From contig NZ_SRXO01000017.1 of assembly GCF_008360935.1 (NCBI RefSeq), forward strand, positions 59,086 to 123,085: a stretch of DNA of 64,000 bases, given 5' to 3'. This document shows positions 8,446 through 17,808 of this stretch, piece after piece. The notes beneath the pieces were generated by a model, which ran no database searches, was not told the DNA's origin, and saw only the letters and a program-made list of their open reading frames with translations. Position 1 is the first letter of the stretch. The number at the start of each line of letters is the position of its first letter. Both the position numbers and the translations under genes were made by a program. Source of the DNA: Siccirubricoccus phaeus (GTDB taxonomy: Bacteria > Pseudomonadota > Alphaproteobacteria > Acetobacterales > Acetobacteraceae).

Positions 8446-11400
8446 ATGCGCAGGGCCGAGAAGCGCTTTCCCGTCGTCGGCATCGGCGCCTCCGCTGGCG
8501 GCGTCGAGGCGCTGCAGGCGCTGTTCCGCGCCATGCCCGAGCCGCCCCTCGCCATGGCTTTCGTCGTCGTCACCCATCTCGGTCCAGATCATGAGAGCGC
8601 CCTGCCGGCGATTCTCCGCGACTGCACCTCCATGCCCGTGGTGCCGGCGCGTGATGCCGAGGCGGTGGAGCCGGGCCACGCCTACATCCTGCCGAATGAC
8701 GCGGTCATCACCATGGCGGCCGGGAGGCTCGTCCTGCGACGCCAGCCCCCGGAGGCCCGCCGTGAGCGTCAGCCGATTGATGTCTTCCTGGCCTCGCTCG
8801 CGGAGGACCAGGGTGAGTGGGCGGTCGGCATCGTCCTCTCCGGCAGCGGTAGCGACGGCACGCTCGGTCTCAAGGCCATCAAGGAGTGGGGCGGCCTGAC
8901 CCTGGCGCAGGGCACCGATGGCACCACGCCGCGCTACCCCGAGATGCCCGCCAGCGCCGTCGCCGGCGGCGCCGTGGATCTCGTCCTCCCGGTCGAGGAA
9001 ATGCCGGTCAGGCTCGCTGAACTCACCGGGGGGCTCGGCACGCCCGGGGACGCCATCGCCGCGGATGCGCACGCCGAGGAGGCCGGGCGTGCCGCCGCGG
9101 CGCAGGAAGCCATCTGCGGGGTCCTGCGCGCCCGGATTGGCCACGACTTCTCCGGCTACAAGGACAAGACCTTCTTCCGCCGGGTGCAGCGCCGGATGCA
9201 GGTCCTGCGGCTGCCGGACCTCGATGCCTACCTTGCGCGTCTGCGGCAGGATCCGGAGGAGGCGGCCACCCTCTTCCGCGACCTCCTCATCGGCGTCACC
9301 GGCTTCTTCCGCGACGCGGACGCCTTCGCCGCCCTGGCCGAGCGCGTCATCCCCGCCCTGTTCGAGGGCCGCGGTGCCGACGACACGGTGCGCGTCTGGG
9401 TGCCCGGCTGCGCCACGGGCGAGGAGGCCTACTCGCTCGCCATCCTGCTGCGCGAGCGGATGGACGCGCAGCCCGGCGGCCCCCAGGCGCAGATCTTCGC
9501 CACCGACATCGACGAGGCGGCGCTCGCGGTGGCGCGCCGTGGCCGCTACCCCGCCTGCATGATGTCGGGTGTCGCGCCGGAGAGGCTTGCGCGCTTCTTC
9601 GCGGGCGACGGCGCCGCCTACGCGGCGTCGAAGGAGCTCCGCGACCTCTGCGTCTTCTCGACGCACAGCGTCATTCGCGACGCGCCGTTCTCCCGCATCG
9701 ACCTTGTCTCCTGCCGCAATCTGCTGATCTACCTGGGCGGACAACTGCAGGAGCAGGTGATCCCGCTGTTCCACTACGCGCTGCGGCCGGGCGGCTTCCT
9801 GTTCCTCGGCGTTTCCGAAACCATCACGCGGCACGCCGACCTGTTCACGCCCGAGGACAAGGCCCACCGCATCTTCCGGCGCCGCCAGCATGCGCCGATA
9901 GCGGGGGTGCCGCTCCAGATCCAACCCGCCGCGCAGGGCGCCATGCGGCCGTGGCGCGCCGCGCCACCGCCTCGCCGGGCCTACGCCGGCGGCGGGACCG
10001 GGCTGCGACAGGCGGTGGAGAGCTTTGTCCTCGAGCAGTTCACGCCGCCCCACGTTGTGGTGAACCGCGACGGCGACATCGTCCACCAGTCGGCGCGGCT
10101 CGGGAAGTACCTGGAGCCGACCACCGGAGCGCCGAGCCGCCAGCTCCTCTCGATGGCCCGGCGCGGCCTGCGGCTGGAGCTTCGCGCCGCGCTCCGCGAG
10201 GCGGTTGAGACGCGCCGCCAGGCTGTGCGACCGCGCGTCGAGGTCGAAGTGGAGGACCGCAGGCAGGCGATCGCGCTGACCGTCGCGCCGCTGCCGGTGC
10301 GTGATGACGCCGACCCGCTCTTCGTCGTGCTGTTCGCCGATCTTGGGCCGCCGCTGCCTCGGACGGATGCGCCCATGCCTGCCGGCGCCGAGCTGCAGGG
10401 GGACGGCGCCGTCGTGCAGCTTGAGCGCGAATTGCGCGACACCCGCGAACGGTTGCAGTCCACGGTCGAGGAGTACGAGACCGCCACCGAGGAGCTGAAG
10501 TCCGCCAACGAGGAAATGGTCTCAGTTAACGAGGAGCTGCAGTCCGCCAACGAGGAGCTGGAGACCTCGAAGGAGGAGCTGCAATCGGTGAACGAAGAGT
10601 TGCGGACGGCCAATTTCGCGCTCTCCGGCAAGGTGGACGAACTCGACCGGGCGAACGCCGACCTGCGCAACCTCTTCGACAGCACGCAGATCGCGACGGT
10701 GTTCCTCGACCAGCACCTCGTGATCCGCAGCTTTACGCCGGCGGTGACCGCGATCTTCAACCTGGTCGCCACCGACCGAGGCAGGCCGCTCACCGATTTC
10801 GCCAGCCACCTCGACCGGGTGGACCTGCGGCGGGAGACGCGCCGCGTGCTGGACGAGCGGGAACCGGTCGAGCGGCGCGTCACCGCGCGCGACGGCGCCG
10901 CCCACTACCTGATGCGGATGCTGCCTTACCGGACGGCGAAGGGGGCCGTGGACGGCGTGGTTGTGACCTTCTTCGACGTCACCCAGGTGGTCGAGGGCGA
11001 GGTCCTCGGGACCCTCGTGGACGAGCTGAATCACCGGGTCCGCAACATGCTGCAAGTGGTGCAGGCGGTCGCGACCAGCACGCTGCGGCGGGCCTCGTCG
11101 CTGGAGGAGTTCGGCCGCACCTTCGGCGGCCGGATCCGGGCGCTCGGCCGCGCGCACGAGCTGGTCTCGCAGGGGGGCTGGAGTGACGTACCGCTGCGGG
11201 ACCTGGTCCTGAAGGAGCTGCGGCCCTATGCGGAGGGGCTGGACCGCGTTGCCGCTCAGGGCCCGCCGGTGCGGCTGAAGCCAAAGGCGGCCCTCGCGCT
11301 TGGTATGGTGCTGCACGAACTGGCGACAAACGCGACAAAGCACGGCGCCCTGTCAGCGGAGCACGGGCGGGTGAGGGTGGCGTGGTCGGTGGCGGGCGAG

Positions 11401-11658
11401 GGCGCGGCGGCACGGCTCGTCCTGCGCTGGTGCGAGGAGGACGGCCCGCGGGTGCAGCAGATCTCCGGGCGGCGCGGCTTTGGTTCGGAGCTCATCGAGC
11501 GGCAGCTGCGCCACGATCTCGGCGGCGCCATCGAGGTCGAGTTCGCCGAGGCGGGGCTGCGCGCCACGCTGACGCTCCCACTCAGCGTCACCTCGGGCCC
11601 TGGCCGTGGCGGGCTGGACGACGTGGTCGCGAGGGGCGGGCCCCCGCCGTCAAGCTGA
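8446..11658 (+). CDS. CheB-CheR-PAS-HWE hybrid sensor kinase
   Basis: A 1070-residue fusion. Residues 8-185 are a CheB methylesterase domain with Ser, His and Asp of the triad in GIGASAGGVEAL, VVTHLGPDHES and VLSGSGSDGTLG. Residues about 220-490 are a CheR methyltransferase with the SAM motif VPGCATGEEAYSLAILL and DIDEAALAVARRG. A coiled coil at 657-740 repeats the TEELKSANEEMVSVNEEL pattern. A PAS domain spans about 745-850. A HisKA_2/HWE kinase core follows with ELNHRVRNMLQVV (phosphoacceptor His) and LHELATNATKHGALS (N box). Start at 8446 is set by CAGGAGA. No che operon or receiver gene is adjacent; these orphan fusions usually act in two-component stress or light signalling. Confidence 0.92.
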   Translation: MRRAEKRFPVVGIGASAGGVEALQALFRAMPEPPLAMAFVVVTHLGPDHESALPAILRDCTSMPVVPARDAEAVEPGHAYILPNDAVITMAAGRLVLRRQPPEARRERQPIDVFLASLAEDQGEWAVGIVLSGSGSDGTLGLKAIKEWGGLTLAQGTDGTTPRYPEMPASAVAGGAVDLVLPVEEMPVRLAELTGGLGTPGDAIAADAHAEEAGRAAAAQEAICGVLRARIGHDFSGYKDKTFFRRVQRRMQVLRLPDLDAYLARLRQDPEEAATLFRDLLIGVTGFFRDADAFAALAERVIPALFEGRGADDTVRVWVPGCATGEEAYSLAILLRERMDAQPGGPQAQIFATDIDEAALAVARRGRYPACMMSGVAPERLARFFAGDGAAYAASKELRDLCVFSTHSVIRDAPFSRIDLVSCRNLLIYLGGQLQEQVIPLFHYALRPGGFLFLGVSETITRHADLFTPEDKAHRIFRRRQHAPIAGVPLQIQPAAQGAMRPWRAAPPPRRAYAGGGTGLRQAVESFVLEQFTPPHVVVNRDGDIVHQSARLGKYLEPTTGAPSRQLLSMARRGLRLELRAALREAVETRRQAVRPRVEVEVEDRRQAIALTVAPLPVRDDADPLFVVLFADLGPPLPRTDAPMPAGAELQGDGAVVQLERELRDTRERLQSTVEEYETATEELKSANEEMVSVNEELQSANEELETSKEELQSVNEELRTANFALSGKVDELDRANADLRNLFDSTQIATVFLDQHLVIRSFTPAVTAIFNLVATDRGRPLTDFASHLDRVDLRRETRRVLDEREPVERRVTARDGAAHYLMRMLPYRTAKGAVDGVVVTFFDVTQVVEGEVLGTLVDELNHRVRNMLQVVQAVATSTLRRASSLEEFGRTFGGRIRALGRAHELVSQGGWSDVPLRDLVLKELRPYAEGLDRVAAQGPPVRLKPKAALALGMVLHELATNATKHGALSAEHGRVRVAWSVAGEGAAARLVLRWCEEDGPRVQQISGRRGFGSELIERQLRHDLGGAIEVEFAEAGLRATLTLPLSVTSGPGRGGLDDVVARGGPPPSS

Positions 11659-12482
11659 ACGAGAGGCCTGACAGAGAGGGCGGAGGCGGAGCCCTCGGAG
11701 CGGAGCACCCGGGAGCGCCGGCCGCGGCCGGCACCACCGATGGCGTCATGCACCGCGGCCAACGGCGCCAATAACCAGCGCCGCTGCAGTGCTGGATGAA
11801 GGCCATCCTCGCGCCCATCCACAGGCAGGTTGGACGTGCTATCGGCGTGCTCGAGATTGCGGCGGCAGCGAACGATACCTCAGAGATGGTTGGATTCCGG
11901 TTCCTCTCGCCACACCATTCCTTCCTATAAACTCGCTCTCCGGTTGGGTAGGCGGCGCCTGGAACCGCAGGTTGCGCCAGGGTTGGCGCGTGAACCTTGG
12001 GAGTGCCGGGGTCTGAGCGGGCCGGAATTCTCTCTCCAGACGGCGCATCCTCTCCAAACCTTGGGACTTGGCCGCTTCAGTCTACAAGGCCTAAAGCATT
12101 GATTTCAGTATGATGTTGGGCAACTTTGCAACCAGTTAGCTTGCGTTTTCGATGCTGGCCGATCGAGCCTGAACGCGAAACTTAAGGCTGGCCCAGCCAC
12201 ACGGTCCGGCGCGGTGCCAAACTCGCCGCCCGGGAAACTGGCCTAGTGGGGTACGTCCAACCTCTGGCGTGCTGTGCCCGCCAGGGTCGGACGGCCGTGC
12301 ACACAATGATGTTCTGCCTCTCTTCCAGGCTGCGGCGCATTCAGGGCCAGGATCTCCTAGCAGCCAAAGCATCCCGCAATTGACCGACTGAGGCGATTCG
12401 CCTTGGCGCCGATCCCGAGAAAGCAGCTTGGCTCCCGGCCGGCTCAGCGCAGTGAGTGGGCTCCACGCACCTGGAGTTCCCA
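11659..12482. other. Gene-poor stretch between kinase and methylase
   Basis: 824 bases with no convincing gene on either strand: the open frames present lack ribosome sites, conserved motifs or codon bias. Around 11890-11925 the sequence GGTTGGATTCCGG followed by CTCTCGCCACACCA faintly resembles the 3' end of a tRNA-Ser gene, but the T-loop does not match and no full cloverleaf can be folded. Possibly the decayed left edge of the following island. Confidence 0.4.
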
Positions 12483-14591
12483 ATGGCCGACTCACACCCA
12501 CAAGATTCTACTTATCCCGGCTATCCACAAGCGGCGACGCTCGAAGCAGGTCCTGCTTCAGCGTATGATGCGAATCATCATCTGATTCGCGGCGCTGACG
12601 CCGCGTCGTGGAACGAAGACATGCGGGCAAACCTCAAGGCAGAAGCGGATCAGAAGGCGATCTTCCAGGAGATCCGAAACTTCCTAGCAGGCCGTATGCT
12701 CGGCGCAACGCGAGATCGAGCCTTGCTCGAGGAGGTCATGAAGTGCCTCTTCGCTCGCAAGCAGATGCTCCTGCTTGGTGCCCTAACCGCTCGCACCCCA
12801 GTCGACGATCTTGATTTGGCTCGGAAATATCGCGAGCACTTTGAGCCAATCCCCGGGGTGTTCAATGAGCGGGACGAGATCCTGCTCGATCCGAGTGCAA
12901 TACGCTATATTGACCGGCAGCTCGCACGCATCGACCTCTTCGCTTCCGACCGTGACCCTGTCGGTGATCTCTACGAGACGTTTATCGGTGCCTCAATCCG
13001 GGGCTCCGAGGGGCAATTCTTTACTCCCCAGAATGCGGGGCGTTGGCTGGTGGATGCAGTGGCCCCTTCCTCAGGCGAGAAGGTCATTGATCCTGCCTGT
13101 GGGGCTGGCGGTTTTCTGGTCTGGGCGGCACAAAACACGCCAAAAGGCCTGCATCTATTTGGAATCGAAAAAGACAGTTATCTCGCAGCGCTTGCTCGCG
13201 CCCGTACTGCCATCTTAGGTGTGCCTGCCAAGGTTTATGGGGCGAATGCGCTGTCTTTCGAGACAGACGAAAAAGATCTTGATCCGTCTGATCTCCTTGG
13301 CGAATTCGATGTGGTTTTGACGAATCCGCCCTTTGGTAAGAATATCCAGAGCGTCTCACCTACTACACAGCTTGGATTCGCGCTTGGCCGCAAGTGGAAG
13401 CGAGCTAAGAGCGGCGGTTACGAGCAAGGCTCCCTGGCAGCAAGTAAAGCGCCACCGCAGGTGCTCTTTATGGAACGGATTATCTCGCTTTTGCGAAAGG
13501 GGGGGCGAGCTGGCATTGTCGTTCCAGAAAGCATGCTCGGTAGCCGCTCCTATGGCCATGTAGTGCAGTTCATACGCGACCATGCCGCAGTTCGCGCTGT
13601 GGTCGGCATGCCAGAGGCACTCTTCAAGTCTTCGGGTAAGGGAGGCACTCATACTAAGACGTGCCTGCTGGTCATCGAAAAAGGTGCGCGCGCGTCCAGC
13701 ATTTTCATGGCCGAGGCCAAATGGTGTGGCCATGATTCCCGCGGACGCACTATCCCGAAGGATGATCTTCCCCAAATCGCAGACGACTATCAGGCATTCA
13801 AAGAAGGAAAAGCGGGGGAGCTTGGCTACAAGGTCGATCCAAAAGTCCTGAAGGCGAATATTCTATCCCCTCGCTATCACGAACCGACCGCAGCCAGGGC
13901 GACGCATCACCTAACTAAAACGCACGAGCTCGTATCGGTACAAGAACTGGTCGATGAAATGGCAATCGAGATCAGGACCGGTGATGAGGTCGGGAAGCTT
14001 GCATACGGGACAGGACCAATTCCCTTCGTTCGAACGTCTGACTTGTCCGGCTGGGAAATAAAAATTGACCCGAAGCATTGCGTGTCAGAAGAAGTCTATG
14101 AGCGCCTAAAGGAAAGTCAGGATGTTAAGCGTGACGATATCTTGATGGTTCGTGACGGCACATATCTCATTGGAACTTGTGCAATCGTTTCTGAGTATGA
14201 TGAGAGGATTGTATATCAGAGCCATATTTATAAAATCCGTTGCCTTCGTCCAGACCGTCTCTCGCCATACCTCCTCCTGGCGGCGCTCTCGTCTGAACCT
14301 GTCCAGCGGCAGATTAAGGCCAAGACCTTTACGCAAGACATCATTGACTCGCTTGGGAATCGGATTAACGAACTTGTCCTGCCACTGCCAAGATCTCGTG
14401 AGGCTCGCCAGGAGATTGAGGAAATTGTCAGGAAGGTTGTAGCTGATCGAGTCGAGGCCCGAGAACTAGCTCGCCGTGCAAAACTCTTGATCGTTGACCC
14501 TAAATTCTCTCCGTCAGCAGGGAGTCACTCTAAGTCTTCCTCCGAGGCAGATGCATTCATTGCCGCTGCTGTGGCCTCTCCCTCGATTTGA
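12483..14591 (+). CDS. Type I-like N6-adenine methylase with fused specificity-like domain
   Basis: A 702-residue product. The HsdM-type core shows SEGQFFTPQNAGRWLV (about residue 174), the SAM-binding motif DPACGAGGFLVWA (about 203) and the catalytic NPPFGKN (about 280). From about residue 481 to 690 the sequence changes to a target-recognition-like region (ELVDEMAIEIRTGDEVG, VRDGTYLIG, then LPLPRSREARQEIEEIV), as in HsdS or type IIG/BcgI-like M-S fusions. No HsdR follows; the convergent downstream gene is the candidate nuclease. Start at 12483 has GGAG 7 bases upstream. GC content is visibly lower than in the flanks, indicating transfer. Confidence 0.87.
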   Translation: MADSHPQDSTYPGYPQAATLEAGPASAYDANHHLIRGADAASWNEDMRANLKAEADQKAIFQEIRNFLAGRMLGATRDRALLEEVMKCLFARKQMLLLGALTARTPVDDLDLARKYREHFEPIPGVFNERDEILLDPSAIRYIDRQLARIDLFASDRDPVGDLYETFIGASIRGSEGQFFTPQNAGRWLVDAVAPSSGEKVIDPACGAGGFLVWAAQNTPKGLHLFGIEKDSYLAALARARTAILGVPAKVYGANALSFETDEKDLDPSDLLGEFDVVLTNPPFGKNIQSVSPTTQLGFALGRKWKRAKSGGYEQGSLAASKAPPQVLFMERIISLLRKGGRAGIVVPESMLGSRSYGHVVQFIRDHAAVRAVVGMPEALFKSSGKGGTHTKTCLLVIEKGARASSIFMAEAKWCGHDSRGRTIPKDDLPQIADDYQAFKEGKAGELGYKVDPKVLKANILSPRYHEPTAARATHHLTKTHELVSVQELVDEMAIEIRTGDEVGKLAYGTGPIPFVRTSDLSGWEIKIDPKHCVSEEVYERLKESQDVKRDDILMVRDGTYLIGTCAIVSEYDERIVYQSHIYKIRCLRPDRLSPYLLLAALSSEPVQRQIKAKTFTQDIIDSLGNRINELVLPLPRSREARQEIEEIVRKVVADRVEARELARRAKLLIVDPKFSPSAGSHSKSSSEADAFIAAAVASPSI

Positions 14592-15220
14592 ATCTCACCG
14601 AGGTCAAAATATCGCCCGATGAGTTTCACGAAATAAATTCGTGATTCTCGGAGGGTCATATCGCCTTGGATGAGGTTGCTCCTTTTTGTGCGCCACGCCG
14701 TGTTATCGGGTGTGTGCTTCGGTTTGCGCGTTGGATCCTCATGCCCGAGGTGAAAGCTTGAGTGTCCATGCTTCGGGTTGAGGCCTTCAGCGATCAAGTC
14801 ATTGAAGTCAAAGCGCTCCAGCAGAAGCGAGTCCCTGTAGGTTCCAGGTTCAATCGGGTGACCTAGGTATTGATCTTCAAAGATTTGCTTGAGATCTGGG
14901 CCTAGAGGCTTAATTTCAGCTCCCACACGCGATAGTTGAGTAGGCACTGGCGGGGCGTTGTCGAAGCAGAACGCCTGCGCGATAAGCTTAACAAATATAA
15001 TCTTGCAGTCGTGTTCTGTCCCGTATTGAGGATGAGAGGTGGACTCCTGCCATCTATACTCTCGGTTCGTGGCATGAAGGCCCGTTGTCTTGCGGGCTGT
15101 TTTAAGCGCTTTTGTGCGAATTGCGGTGACAAAGTCACCGGGCACACCTGCTCCACGTAGCGCAGCACCGGCCGCTATCCCGTGGAGATTGGCCTCGGCC
15201 AGCGAAGGATATTTAACCAT
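14525..15220 (-). CDS. HNH-like protein, candidate restriction endonuclease partner
   Basis: A 231-residue protein convergent with the methylase, the two coding ends overlapping by 67 bases. Residues 150-190 contain H160-EDP, H169-TPDN173, then R-SN-LIQGDMT. This resembles the C-terminal half of HNH endonucleases (GH-x-P...H...N...N-x-QGD-L-T), though the usual zinc CxxC pairs are absent. The N-terminal 140 residues are not recognised. Low GC like its neighbour. I infer a restriction enzyme from the motif and from pairing with a lone methylase; a regulatory role is possible. Confidence 0.55.
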   Translation of the reverse strand: MVKYPSLAEANLHGIAAGAALRGAGVPGDFVTAIRTKALKTARKTTGLHATNREYRWQESTSHPQYGTEHDCKIIFVKLIAQAFCFDNAPPVPTQLSRVGAEIKPLGPDLKQIFEDQYLGHPIEPGTYRDSLLLERFDFNDLIAEGLNPKHGHSSFHLGHEDPTRKPKHTPDNTAWRTKRSNLIQGDMTLRESRIYFVKLIGRYFDLGEIQIEGEATAAAMNASASEEDLE

Positions 15221-15318
15221 CTACGCAGGATGGCCGATCCCTTAATCAACTTCAATCATCCGCTTGGGCTGCAATCCCAAAGGTGGGTTGGCCCTGTGGG
15301 GTGAACCGCGGGAGGTGT

Positions 15319-15729
15319 TCACCGCGTAGGTGCAGAGGGGATACCGAAGCTGCTGGTGCGTTGCTGGTCCCACTCTACTGGAAATGGCTCCAGCAAGGTC
15401 GGCAGCCTGAGGTCGACTGGCTGCCGTCCATCCAGGATCGCCTCGACGATGTCCGGGGCGAGCAGCGTCAGCTGCAGGAGGCGGCCGAGATAGCCGCGGT
15501 CGATTCGCTCGGCGGTGGCCATTTCGCTGATGGAGCCATAGCGCCCCTGGTCCAGTAGTTTCCGGTACCGGAACGCCCGGGCCAGCGCCTTGACCAGGGC
15601 CGGATCTGCCCGCGTGCGCGCCGGAGCGGCACCAGGCACGCTGCCGTCCGGCGTGACCACCAGCTTCCGCCCGCCACGGCGCCGGACGGTTAGCGGGACA
15701 CGGACGGTGATGCTGGCGGCCGTGGTCAT
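15319..15729 (-). CDS. Small HTH-type partner of serine recombinase (136 aa)
   Basis: Overlaps the end of the recombinase gene by 4 bases, so it is the third translated gene of that operon. N-terminal strands ITVRVPLTVRRRGGRKLVV precede a helix-turn-helix-like region at about 65-100 (SISEMATAERIDRGYLGRLL), similar to KorB/ParB HTH segments. The same small gene commonly trails DUF2924-recombinase pairs in Alphaproteobacteria. Probably a DNA-binding accessory factor; the exact role is unknown. Confidence 0.65.
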   Translation of the reverse strand: MTTAASITVRVPLTVRRRGGRKLVVTPDGSVPGAAPARTRADPALVKALARAFRYRKLLDQGRYGSISEMATAERIDRGYLGRLLQLTLLAPDIVEAILDGRQPVDLRLPTLLEPFPVEWDQQRTSSFGIPSAPTR

Positions 15730-17075
15730 GCGGCTCTCCGGGTATCAGCGCCGATGCCGCCGAGGTCACGCACGAGACTGGCAAGCCCCTCCAGCCGCAG
15801 CCGGATGTCGGCCCCGGTGGGGCTGACCTCGACTCGCTCGACCAGCAGCCGGACGATGCGGGCCTGCTCGGCCGGGAACAGTTCGTCCCACAGCGGGTCC
15901 AACCGCTCCAGGGTGGCCAGGGTCTCGGCCTCGGTCAGGTCCGGCGCCTCGGCTCGCGCCGCCCGCCATGTGCCGACCACCACCTCGGGCTGGCGCAGCA
16001 GTGCCCGGACCTGGTCCACCACTGCGGCCTCGATCTCGGCCGCCGGCAGCCGCCGGACCGGGCAGTCGCTGCTCTCTCCTTTCAGCACGGCTTGGCTGAC
16101 ATAGTAGCGGTAGAGCCGCCCCCGTCGTCGGGTGTGGGTCGGCGACATGGCGCGCCCGTCCGGCCCGAAGATCAGGCCCCGCAGCAGCGCCAAGGTCTGC
16201 CGCCGGTTCTGATTGGCGCGGACCCGCGGGCTCTCCTGCAGGATGGCATGGACGCGGTCCCACAGCTCCTGCGGCACGATGGCCTGGTGCTCGCCGGGGT
16301 AGACCTTCCCCTTGTGTGTAACCTCGCCGAGGTAGGTCGCGTTGTTCAGCAGCCGGTAGAGCGCTCCCTTGTCGAAGGGTCGACCGGTCTTGGTCAGCAC
16401 GCCTTCGGTGCGCAGCCGCCGGACTGCCTCCACGCCGGAGCCGGTCTCGGCGAACAGCTCGAACACCCGTCGCGCCCGCGCCGCCTCGGCCTCGTTCACC
16501 ACCAGCTTGCGGTCGCGCACCTCGTAGCCGAGCGGGACCGAGCCGCCCATCCACATGCCGCGCGCCTTCGAGGCGGCGATCTTGTCCTGCACCCGCTCCC
16601 TGATGACCTCCCGCTCGAACTGGGCGAAGGAAAGCAGGATGTTGAGCGTCAGCCGGCCCATGCTGGTCGTGGTGTTGAAGCTCTGCGTCACCGAGACGAA
16701 GGTGACGTTATTGGCGTCGAAAACCTCAACCAGCTTGGCGAAGTGCATGAGCGATCGGCTGAGGCGGTCGATTTTGTAGACCACCACCACATCGACCCGC
16801 CCGGCCTCGATGTCGCGCAGCAGGCGCTGCAGGGCGGGTCGCTCCAGGGTGGCCCCGGAGACGCCGCCATCGTCGTAGCGGTCCGGCACCAGCACCCAGC
16901 CCTCGGCGCGCTGGCTGGCGATGAAGGCCTCGCAGGCATCGCGCTGGGCGTCGAGGCTGTTGAACTCCTTCTCCAGCCCCTCGTCGGTCGACTTCCGGGT
17001 GTAGACGGCGCAGCGGAGCTTCTTCACCGTGGCCGGCATCGCGGTCTCAGCCGCGGCGGTCGCCTTGCGCCTCAT
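15726..17075 (-). CDS. Large serine recombinase (phage integrase)
   Basis: Site-specific integration/excision enzyme, 449 residues. The resolvase-type catalytic domain covers about 20-165: nucleophile S29 in YTRKSTDEG, VYKIDRLSRSL, and FEREVIRERVQDKIAASKARG leading into the long E-helix. The Recombinase domain follows (GYEVRDRKLVVNEAEA, then LLNNATYLGEVTHKG). The usual zinc-ribbon CxxC is replaced by GLIFGPDGRAMSP, a known feature of this alphaproteobacterial subgroup. A later ATG (MPATVKK) would remove 12 residues. It lies at the left end of the prophage, pointing outward, as expected for an integrase beside its attachment site. Confidence 0.95.
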   Translation of the reverse strand: MRRKATAAAETAMPATVKKLRCAVYTRKSTDEGLEKEFNSLDAQRDACEAFIASQRAEGWVLVPDRYDDGGVSGATLERPALQRLLRDIEAGRVDVVVVYKIDRLSRSLMHFAKLVEVFDANNVTFVSVTQSFNTTTSMGRLTLNILLSFAQFEREVIRERVQDKIAASKARGMWMGGSVPLGYEVRDRKLVVNEAEAARARRVFELFAETGSGVEAVRRLRTEGVLTKTGRPFDKGALYRLLNNATYLGEVTHKGKVYPGEHQAIVPQELWDRVHAILQESPRVRANQNRRQTLALLRGLIFGPDGRAMSPTHTRRRGRLYRYYVSQAVLKGESSDCPVRRLPAAEIEAAVVDQVRALLRQPEVVVGTWRAARAEAPDLTEAETLATLERLDPLWDELFPAEQARIVRLLVERVEVSPTGADIRLRLEGLASLVRDLGGIGADTRRAA

Positions 17076-17587
17076 GCCTGCCCCCGCTGGCTCTTCAGGC
17101 CAAAGAACGACCAGCCGTTCCAGCGCGTCCCGGTGATGTGCCGGGCGATAGCTGAGAGGGAGCGGTAGGGCCGGCCCTCATACTCAAAGCCGTCCGCCAG
17201 TACGGTCACCGTGTGCTGGATACCCTGGTACTCCCGGACCAGCCGCGTACCGGCGATCGGCCGGTCCTCGCCGGCACGGACGCGGCGCAGCACCACGTTG
17301 CCGCCATCGAGCTGCTCGCCCAGGGCCTCGAGCCTGGCCACAGTCTCCGGTTTGAGCCCGCCATAGGCCAGTTCCTGGATGCGGTAGGCGAGCCGGCTCT
17401 CCAGGAACTTCCTGTTGTAGGGTGGCGGCTCGGTGCCGCAGAGCTCGCGCCACTGCTGCTTCAGCTCGGCGATGTCGGCGGTCTGCAGGGCCGCCAGCCG
17501 GGGCAGCACGCTGGCCGGCGGAATGCTGGTGACCACCGCGGCCGGCGCCTCGGGGGGCTGGGTGGTGCGATTCGGGCGTTTCGTCAT
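17072..17587 (-). CDS. DUF2924 family protein
   Basis: A 171-residue protein translated just before the recombinase with a 4-base ATGA overlap. Conserved DUF2924 features are visible: LKQQWRELCGTEPPPYNRKFLESRLAYRIQE, TRLVREYQGIQHTVTVL, FEYEGRPYRSLSAIARHITG and TRWNGWSFFGL. Start at 17587 is set by GGAGA and by the coupling of the upstream small gene. DUF2924 proteins are almost always linked to large serine recombinases; a role as recombination directionality or accessory DNA-binding factor is inferred from that linkage. Confidence 0.87.
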   Translation of the reverse strand: MTKRPNRTTQPPEAPAAVVTSIPPASVLPRLAALQTADIAELKQQWRELCGTEPPPYNRKFLESRLAYRIQELAYGGLKPETVARLEALGEQLDGGNVVLRRVRAGEDRPIAGTRLVREYQGIQHTVTVLADGFEYEGRPYRSLSAIARHITGTRWNGWSFFGLKSQRGQA

Positions 17588-17808
17588 GCCTGTCTCCGAC
17601 GAGTCGGGTTGGCATGACGGCGCTGCCGGGGCGCGGAGTGTAGGCGACCCTCTCCCGGCTCCCGAGGCTGTTCCGCATCCTGGGCCAGTTCCTCGGCAGC
17701 GCGGCTGCGCAGCCGCAGGAGACCAGCAGCCAGGATGGCACAGACCTCGCGGAGGTGGGGTGGAAGGTGAAGGTTGATGGGGCTCGGGCGCATGATTGCG
17801 AGCAACAT
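17584..17808 (-). CDS. Small first gene of the integrase operon (74 aa)
   Basis: Ends with a 4-base overlap with the DUF2924 start. The N-terminal part PSPINLHLPPHLREVCAILA is followed by a predicted helix rich in Leu/Arg/Ala and then a disordered Arg/Pro tail. Similar short genes precede DUF2924 in related prophages. The ribosome site is weak and the internal ATG at 17793 is possible. Function unknown. Confidence 0.5.
   Translation of the reverse strand: MLLAIMRPSPINLHLPPHLREVCAILAAGLLRLRSRAAEELAQDAEQPREPGEGRLHSAPRQRRHANPTRRRQA

Noticed and set aside
8155..10086. 643-codon minus-strand frame opposite the CheB-CheR kinase
   Set aside because: Antisense shadow; the plus strand shows intact catalytic motifs and a ribosome site.
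15221..15318. Attachment-site core matching the right end near 59.84-60.04 kb
   Set aside because: No shared direct repeat long enough to stand out by eye was found between the two edges, and serine integrase cores can be as short as two bases, so no site is called.
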